Below are positions 6,415 to 11,370 of a stretch of DNA of 11,370 nucleotides, one piece after another (the stretch's first letter is position 1; each line of letters begins with the position of its first letter). The notes below the pieces were generated by a model. That model was given only the letters and a program-made list of their open reading frames with translations, was not told the origin of the DNA and did not search any database. The translations under genes were made by a program, and so were the position numbers. Origin of the DNA: Acidobacteriota bacterium (lineage in GTDB: Bacteria > Acidobacteriota > UBA6911 > RPQK01 > JADFOI01); contig JAPUKI010000351.1 of NCBI GenBank assembly GCA_027295745.1, positions 1-11,370 of the forward strand, written 5' to 3'.

Positions 6415-8160
6415 TCAGAACTCAGTCAGCTTGACACAGCTTTCAACCTCACTCAAGGTGGACTGTCTCAGCACATCCTCCACCATCGCACATGCCTCCA
6501 GATAAGAAGTCTCTCTCAGCCTCTGCTTGACCTCCGGAATGGCATAGGGGCTCATGGAAAGATGCCGGAAACCCATTCCGATCAGAAGACGCGCATAGAC
6601 AGGATGAGAAGCGATCTCACCGCAAACCAGAGCCATGGAATCTTCCCCTGCTGCCACCCGGGCGACCCGAGCAAGACTTTTCAAAACAGCTGGATGTAAG
6701 GGATTAAACAGGTCGGCAATGTGATCATCAGCCCGGCCGGCCGCCAGGGTATACTGAATCAGATCGTTGGTGCCAACCGCAAAGAAATCAGCATGGGCGC
6801 AAAGCGCCTCCATCAGAATGATAGCCGCTGGGACTTCCACCATGACGCCAACCTCAATCTGGCTGTTGATGGCAACGCCTTCTCGAAGAAGTTCTTCTTG
6901 AGCCGCTTGAATCAGCCGTCTGGCCTCTAAAACTTCATCCACACTGGAGATCATGGGAAGGACGATTTTCAGATTGCCGTAGACACTGGCTCGCAAAATA
7001 GCCCGGATTTGATCTCTAAATATTTCTGGATACTTCAAGCTCAGACGAATGCCGCGCAAGCCCAGCGCAGTCTCAGTTTCACCCAGGATAGGGGAAAAAT
7101 AGGGATGCCTCTCGTCCCCGAAGTCCAATGTTCGGATAATGGCGGGACGATCTTCCACCTCCTCAGCCAGCTTCTTATAAATCTTGAATTGCTCCTCTTC
7201 ACTTACAGGTTCCTTCTTGTCTTTCATGTAGATGTACTCTGAGCGAAACAGACCGATCCCTCCACCGCCCAGTCTCATTCCAACGGACACCTCACTGCCG
7301 ATCTCAACATTGGCATACAGGAAGATCCGCCGGCCGTCGGAGGTCACACACGGCTCCTGGTCTCCCACCAGCGTCAGCTGACGTTTTTCCTGTTTCTTGA
7401 TTCGAGCTCGGCAACTTCTCATTTCCCTGCCGGTAGGCCGGACTAAGACAACTCCTGAAGTGCCATCCACAATGAGGGTATCGCCAGTACGAATGATTTC
7501 CTTGAAATTTGGGATCCCTGAAACCACAGGAATCTGATAGGACCGGGCAATAATGATGCCGTGTGAAGTCGTTCCACCTTTTTTGACCACCAGCCCCTTG
7601 ATCCGCTCCAGGGGATATTCGACCAGAAGGAACAGGCTCGCCTCAGAGGCCACCAGAATCAGATCCTCGGGTAAACCGTCCGTAACATGCGGATCCAGTT
7701 CCGTGAGATTAGAGATAATGCGCTGCACCACCTCTTCCACGTCCGAACCGCGCTCCCGAAAAAAGGGATCCTCCAAGGAACGATAAACGGAAATCCAATT
7801 CTGAGCAGCTTCTCGAACCGCACGCTCTGGACTCTGCAGCTCCTTTTGAATCTTCTCTTCGATTTCCCCCAAGAGTTGATGATCTTCCAGTATCAGCAGA
7901 TGGGCATCGATGATGTGGGAGTGGTCTTTGGGAAGTTCAGCCTCAAACTTCCTTTTAGCCTTCTGCAACTGCCGCTTTGACTCTTTCAAGGCGGCACGAA
8001 GACGCCTCAACTGGCGAGGGACTTCCTTCCTGGCGATGCCGATGGGATAGAAGGCTGCGCTGGGAGACTCTACTGCATAGGCAGTGCCAAACGCGATCCC
8101 CGGGGAAAGTCCAACACCGGCTAACTCCTGAGAGGAATGATCCCTTGTGACTTTGCTCAT
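6415..8160 (-). CDS. ptsI: PTS enzyme I, phosphoenolpyruvate-protein phosphotransferase
   Basis: This 581-residue cytoplasmic enzyme takes phosphate from PEP onto a histidine and passes it to HPr. The N-terminal HPr-binding and swivelling domains (about 10-240) include the active site GGTTSHGIIIARS, with phospho-His200. The C-terminal PEP-binding barrel keeps the expected catalytic residues: Arg306 in GIGLFRSEY, Arg343 in IIRTLDFG, Glu442 in VMVEVPAA, Asn465-Asp466 in VGTNDLIQYTLA, Arg476 and Cys513 in VCGE. Two segments differ from classical EI: the usual GGDK loop reads GDER (348-351), one residue shorter, and CGEMAGD reads CGEIASH. Length is normal. The ATG overlaps the HPr stop as ATGA, preceded by GGTGAGGAG (8163-8171). 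A 154-base repeat-bearing gap follows, so it probably ends the PTS operon. Confidence 0.95.
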   Translation of the reverse strand: MSKVTRDHSSQELAGVGLSPGIAFGTAYAVESPSAAFYPIGIARKEVPRQLRRLRAALKESKRQLQKAKRKFEAELPKDHSHIIDAHLLILEDHQLLGEIEEKIQKELQSPERAVREAAQNWISVYRSLEDPFFRERGSDVEEVVQRIISNLTELDPHVTDGLPEDLILVASEASLFLLVEYPLERIKGLVVKKGGTTSHGIIIARSYQIPVVSGIPNFKEIIRTGDTLIVDGTSGVVLVRPTGREMRSCRARIKKQEKRQLTLVGDQEPCVTSDGRRIFLYANVEIGSEVSVGMRLGGGGIGLFRSEYIYMKDKKEPVSEEEQFKIYKKLAEEVEDRPAIIRTLDFGDERHPYFSPILGETETALGLRGIRLSLKYPEIFRDQIRAILRASVYGNLKIVLPMISSVDEVLEARRLIQAAQEELLREGVAINSQIEVGVMVEVPAAIILMEALCAHADFFAVGTNDLIQYTLAAGRADDHIADLFNPLHPAVLKSLARVARVAAGEDSMALVCGEIASHPVYARLLIGMGFRHLSMSPYAIPEVKQRLRETSYLEACAMVEDVLRQSTLSEVESCVKLTEF

Positions 8161-8432
8161 TTCTCCTCACCAAATCGGCTCTTCACCAATTCCACCACCG
8201 CTTCCATAGCTCTTTTTTCGTCACTTCCATTGGTCATGACTTGAATTTCAGTCCCTTGTGAAGCGGCCAGGAGCAGGATTCCCAAAATACTTTTGGCGTC
8301 AACTTGTTGCTGAGAGTTCAGTCGTGACAACTTGACGTCCGACTCGAATTGGGAGGCAAGTTTCACCAGCTTGGCAGCGGCCCGCGCGTGCAGACCCAAT
8401 TCACTCTCGATTCGAAGGGTTTTTCGAATCAT
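8157..8432 (-). CDS. ptsH: Phosphocarrier protein HPr
   Basis: This 91-residue phosphocarrier moves phosphate from enzyme I to EIIA. The active-site segment ESELGLHARAAAKLV (9-23) carries catalytic His15. The residue after Arg17 is Ala where many HPr proteins have Pro. The regulatory site is also intact: VDAKSILGILLLAAS (44-58) has Ser48 in the position phosphorylated by HPr kinase, which is encoded three genes upstream. Having both sites argues that HPr is a regulatory hub rather than only a carrier. It overlaps its neighbours by 4 bases on both sides (ATGA), with GGGAG just before the ATG. NPr-type proteins lack this serine context, so HPr is preferred. Confidence 0.95.
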   Translation of the reverse strand: MIRKTLRIESELGLHARAAAKLVKLASQFESDVKLSRLNSQQQVDAKSILGILLLAASQGTEIQVMTNGSDEKRAMEAVVELVKSRFGEEK

Positions 8433-8842
8433 TCTCCCAAAAGTTCGCTGGAGATGGAGATGTGCTTTCGTCCCTGTTCCGTCACTTTGGTTACCAGTTC
8501 CAGCAACGAATCATTGCCAGATTGATTCACGAGTTTGATAACCATGGGCAGATTAACTCCTGTGATGATCTCTACCTCATTCCTTTGCAACAGAGGAAGG
8601 GACAGATTAGAAGGAGTGCCCCCGAACATGTCCGTGAGAATAATGACACCCTTCCCTTGATTGACCTTTTGGACGGCTTCCTCGATCCGTTTCTTGGATT
8701 CCTCGACATCATCATTCAAACCGATGGAGACAGCAACAATGTGCGAGAGCTCACCCACAATGGTCTGTGCCACAGCCACGAACTCCTGGCCCAGCCGACC
8801 ATGTGTGACAAGCACCGCACCCACCAAAAGATCCTGAGTCAT
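8429..8842 (-). CDS. PTS system mannose-family EIIA component
   Basis: This is a 137-residue stand-alone EIIA domain of the mannose/fructose/sorbose family. The opening LLVGAVLVTHGRLGQEF carries the phosphorylated His14 in VTHG. The family block IILTDMFGGTPSN (67-79) forms the rest of the active site. It should accept phosphate from HPr. No EIIB, EIIC or EIID gene is in the window, so its phosphorylation state may serve as a signal rather than drive sugar uptake. It overlaps rapZ and HPr by 4 bases each, giving strict coupling. A DhaM-type domain, which phosphorylates dihydroxyacetone kinase, is a related fold, but no dihydroxyacetone kinase genes are present. Confidence 0.92.
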   Translation of the reverse strand: MTQDLLVGAVLVTHGRLGQEFVAVAQTIVGELSHIVAVSIGLNDDVEESKKRIEEAVQKVNQGKGVIILTDMFGGTPSNLSLPLLQRNEVEIITGVNLPMVIKLVNQSGNDSLLELVTKVTEQGRKHISISSELLGE

Positions 8843-9714
8843 TCGCTGTTCAGGTCCCGATGAATCAGATGAACTGTGCGGCCTTCTTTCGTCAGGCGTT
8901 TCTGCAACTCATTGGCTACCATGACTGACCGGTGCCTTCCGCCTGTGCAACCAATGGAGATGGTGAGATATTTCTTTCCTTCCTTTCCATATTTGGGCAG
9001 CAGGTATTTTAACATATCGTGAATTCTGCCCAAGATTTCCTCGGTTTCCGGCTGCTTCAGCATATAGCTCACCACGGTCGGATCATTACCCGTTTTATCG
9101 CTGAGAGAGGAAACAAAATGGGGATTGGGAAGAAATCGCACATCGAAGACCAACTCGGAATTGAAAGGAATGCCGTACTTGAAGCCGAAGCTGACCACCG
9201 AAATGTTCAGGCTCTCTGCTCTGCCCGTCTGCTGGAAGCTCCGGTAGATGAAGTTGCAGAGATCGTGAACAGAAAAATCACTGGTTTCGATCACCAAGTC
9301 TGCCTGAACCCGGATACCTGAGAGTTTTTTTCGTTCAGCCCGAATGCCCTCCAGAAGCGATTTGTCATGGGCAAGTGGGTGAACACGCCGCGTCTCACCA
9401 TACCTTCTGGCCAAGACCTCATTCGAGGCATCGACGAAGAGAAGGGTCGAGGTCGAAGACAACAGCTTGATCTGGCTGAAGAGTTTTTCAAAACCGGCAA
9501 GAGATTCCCCGAGCCGCACGTCAATAACTATGGCCAACTCTTGGATCTCCCCCCCCGATGCAGTTGACATCTGGACGAGGCGGGAGATGAAGGAGGTGGG
9601 AAGGTTGTCTACGCAGAAATAACCCAAATCCTCAAAAGCCTGGCAAGCCGTATGCTTTCCGGAGCCGCTCATTCCGGTGATGATAACGAGTGAGCGAAGC
9701 CTTACAGAGGCCAT
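8839..9714 (-). CDS. rapZ: RNase adapter / P-loop nucleotide-binding protein RapZ (YvcJ family)
   Basis: This is a 291-residue RapZ/YvcJ family protein. In Escherichia coli RapZ senses glucosamine-6-phosphate and guides RNase E to the sRNA GlmZ; in Bacillus the homologue YvcJ has nucleotidase activity. The role here is inferred only. The N-terminal P-loop GMSGSGKHT (14-22) is followed by the family stretch EDLGYFCVDNLP (28-39), with a Walker-B-like AIVIDVR (61-67). The C-terminal domain has SFGFKYG (175-181), DVRFLPNP (191-198) and the hallmark GCTGGRHRSV (255-264). The residue after the P-loop lysine is His rather than Ser or Thr. The start overlaps hprK by 13 bases, and the stop overlaps the EIIA gene as ATGA. 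Linkage to PTS and rpoN genes is widespread in this family. Confidence 0.93.
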   Translation of the reverse strand: MASVRLRSLVIITGMSGSGKHTACQAFEDLGYFCVDNLPTSFISRLVQMSTASGGEIQELAIVIDVRLGESLAGFEKLFSQIKLLSSTSTLLFVDASNEVLARRYGETRRVHPLAHDKSLLEGIRAERKKLSGIRVQADLVIETSDFSVHDLCNFIYRSFQQTGRAESLNISVVSFGFKYGIPFNSELVFDVRFLPNPHFVSSLSDKTGNDPTVVSYMLKQPETEEILGRIHDMLKYLLPKYGKEGKKYLTISIGCTGGRHRSVMVANELQKRLTKEGRTVHLIHRDLNSE

Positions 9715-10691
9715 GCTTCATCGTCGGACGACCGAGGGACTCTCAGGCGTGCATCCAAGCGTTTAAAGAAGTCACTGGAAGGGCTGTATCCCTGGTTTTT
9801 CAGCATTTGAATCCGCACGGAAACTTCCACCAGAGTGGCAAGATTTCGTCCTGACGCGACTGGCATCGTGATCAGTGGAACTGAGACATCCAGCAGGGAG
9901 TATCGTCTTTCGTCCAGACCCAGGCGATCATACTCTTCCTCGGCGTTCCATGGCACCAGGTCAATGGCAAGATCGATGATCGTTTTTGGACTCAGTACAG
10001 AGACACCAAAGAGTTCCTTAATGTTGATGATTCCCAATCCGCGCAGCTCCATATGGAACTGAATATCGCTGGGACCAGAGCCCACCAGCCGGCCAGAGCC
10101 AACTTTTCTGATGATGACCAAATCGTCGCTCACTAATCGGTGGCCCCCTAAAATCAGATCCAGAGCGCATTCGCTCTTCCCAATCCCGGATGGACCTAAA
10201 AGGAGGACCCCCAGTCCATAGACCTCCATCAACACTCCATGAATGCTGCTCCTGAGAGAAAGCTGTTCCTCCAGAAAAATCGTGATCTCAGTGATGGTCG
10301 TCGAAGTCACCGCTTCGGTCTCAAACAGCGGGACTTTGAGTCGATCACAGTTGCCCACGAGAGCGGCAGGAGCCTTCAGACCTGTCGTCACCACGACACA
10401 GGCCAGTTTCCGGGCAAAGATTCCTTCAATAGCTTTCTTGCGATCAGCCGCGGACAAAGTCTTGAGGTAAGCGATCTCAGTCCGGCCGACCAACTGCACT
10501 CTTCCTTCATGCAGGTAGTCGACATAGCCGGCCAGGGCAAGCCCAAGCTTTTGAATTTGCGACGAGGTAATTTGATTGCCAAGGGCATCCTCACCGGTAA
10601 GCGGGGTGAGCTTCAGCCCCTGGCTCGACAACTGGCTCAATTCTCTGACGGTAATGGTCGGCTTAGAAGGCTTGGTCTTTTCAGAGGCCAT
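9702..10691 (-). CDS. hprK: HPr kinase/phosphorylase
   Basis: This 329-residue bifunctional enzyme phosphorylates the regulatory serine of HPr with ATP or pyrophosphate and can reverse the reaction. The N-terminal domain (about 10-135) is followed by the kinase domain: SIHGVLMEVYG (149-159) with His151, Walker A GPSGIGKSE (166-174), VSDDLVIIRK (187-196), the signature ELRGLGIINI (215-224), and the C-terminal MPVASGRNLATLVEVSV (276-292). The target serine is present in the HPr gene downstream, so enzyme and substrate are co-encoded. The ATG follows the rpoN TAA directly with no spacer and no visible Shine-Dalgarno, implying reinitiation by ribosomes from rpoN. The C-terminal tail after 320 is low-complexity and acidic. 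Confidence 0.95.
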   Translation of the reverse strand: MASEKTKPSKPTITVRELSQLSSQGLKLTPLTGEDALGNQITSSQIQKLGLALAGYVDYLHEGRVQLVGRTEIAYLKTLSAADRKKAIEGIFARKLACVVVTTGLKAPAALVGNCDRLKVPLFETEAVTSTTITEITIFLEEQLSLRSSIHGVLMEVYGLGVLLLGPSGIGKSECALDLILGGHRLVSDDLVIIRKVGSGRLVGSGPSDIQFHMELRGLGIINIKELFGVSVLSPKTIIDLAIDLVPWNAEEEYDRLGLDERRYSLLDVSVPLITMPVASGRNLATLVEVSVRIQMLKNQGYSPSSDFFKRLDARLRVPRSSDDEAWPL

Positions 10692-11370
10692 TTAAAACAG
10701 CATGGCCATTTTTCGCTGGCGGGATCCGGGAATGTGCATCTGATCGCGATACTTGGCTACGGTCCTTCGCGTAATTTGAATCCCATCAAGGTTCAAAGCT
10801 TCGGAGATCTTCTGATCAGAGAAAGGCCTGTCGGTCTCCTCATTGGCAAGAATGTCTTTAATTTTCTCTTTCACCTGAACCACGGAAAGATCCTCACCGT
10901 GAGAACTCTCGATACCACTGGTGAAAAACTTCCGAAGCTCAATGACGCCCTGAGGGGTATGGGCGTGCTTATTTGAAACCACGCGGCTGACAGTGGAGGA
11001 ATGCACACCCAGCTCTTCCGCCACATCCTTGATCAACATCGGTTTGAGATACTTCACTCCCCGATCCAGAAATTGGCGTTGTCGATCTATAATCACCACA
11101 CAAGTCCGGTAGATAGTCTGCTGACGTTGATCCACACTTTTCAACAACTCGATGGCGGAGCGGAAACGCTCCTTAACGAAGCTTTTCGTTTCCTTGGAGA
11201 CGTTCTTTTTCTGGAGCAGTTCACGATAAGCGCGGCTGAGCCGCAGCTTGGGCAAACCGTCATCGTTGAGAGCAATTTGGTATTCACCATCCACCTTATA
11301 GATATGTACATCCGGCTGGATGTATATAGGGTTTGTTTGGCTGTGCTTTTGACCCGGCTTGGGCGAAAAA
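10692..11370 (-). CDS. rpoN: RNA polymerase sigma-54 factor, C-terminal part
   Basis: The visible 225 residues are the C-terminal half of sigma-54; the gene continues past the right edge. The frame stays open to the end of the window, reading FSPKPG...IYIQPDVHIYKVDGEY at the edge, so the GTG at 11294 is an internal valine and not a start. Core-binding sequence is followed by the helix-turn-helix IKDVAEELGVHSSTVSRVVSNK (about 113-134 of the visible part) and the RpoN box TRRTVAKYRD (about 200-209), which contacts the -24 promoter element. The box differs slightly from the common ARRTVAKYRE. The activator-binding N terminus is outside the window. Transcription from sigma-54 promoters depends on bacterial enhancer-binding proteins, none of which is encoded here. 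TAA abuts the hprK ATG. Confidence 0.97.
   Translation of the reverse strand, partial: FSPKPGQKHSQTNPIYIQPDVHIYKVDGEYQIALNDDGLPKLRLSRAYRELLQKKNVSKETKSFVKERFRSAIELLKSVDQRQQTIYRTCVVIIDRQRQFLDRGVKYLKPMLIKDVAEELGVHSSTVSRVVSNKHAHTPQGVIELRKFFTSGIESSHGEDLSVVQVKEKIKDILANEETDRPFSDQKISEALNLDGIQITRRTVAKYRDQMHIPGSRQRKMAMLF

Noticed and set aside
9641..9655. Sigma-54-like TGG-N10-GC sequence on the plus strand
   Set aside because: It falls inside the RapZ P-loop codons, points antisense to every gene, and lacks the full TGGCAC/TTGC consensus.
10239..10976. Long plus-strand open frame (245 codons) across the hprK-rpoN junction
   Set aside because: It lies wholly antisense to two well-supported genes, has no recognisable motif, and arises from their codon bias.

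Overview
The window reads as a chromosomal segment of a Gram-negative bacterium of moderate GC content, probably Acidobacteriota. The gene order rpoN-hprK-rapZ-EIIA-HPr-EI combined with lysS-lolC/E-lolD points that way, as does a Clp protein starting MFEKYTEKARRVIFFARYE. The taxonomic call is an inference from order and motifs, not from a search. A Lol transporter implies an outer membrane. All fourteen genes, two of them cut by the window edges, lie on the minus strand, so transcription runs from high to low coordinates.

Region 1 (11370 down to 6415) is a tightly packed sigma-54/regulatory-PTS cluster: the C-terminal half of rpoN, then hprK (HPr kinase/phosphorylase), rapZ, a mannose-family EIIA, HPr and enzyme I. 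Junctions abut or overlap by 4 to 13 bases, so this should be one translationally coupled operon. HPr keeps both the catalytic His15 and the regulatory Ser48. EI can therefore charge HPr and EIIA while HprK modifies Ser48. No EIIB/EIIC permease is encoded here, so the chain looks like a signalling PTS rather than a sugar transporter. The hpf/raiA gene that often sits between rpoN and the PTS genes is missing at this spot.

Region 2 (6260 down to 2366) is housekeeping: pgsA (phospholipid synthesis), an enoyl-CoA hydratase/isomerase family protein, ribH (riboflavin), nusB (antitermination) and lysS (lysyl-tRNA synthetase). Region 3 (2353 down to 424) holds the lipoprotein-export permease lolC/E and its ATPase lolD. 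Region 4 is a 284-base gap followed by the start of a ClpC-type gene at the left edge.

The least ordinary content is between the genes. The four gaps of 50 bases or more (140-423, 4281-4361, 4842-4891, 6261-6414) carry degenerate tandem repeats with a period of seven bases, from three related-looking sequence families. Two of these gaps also share a composite unit of a GC-rich hairpin followed by AT-rich heptads. The heptads run up to or into gene ends: they border the start codons of nusB and pgsA and appear to form the last codons and stop of lolD. I see no mobile element, CRISPR array, tRNA or rRNA, and no clear new defence or metabolic system.
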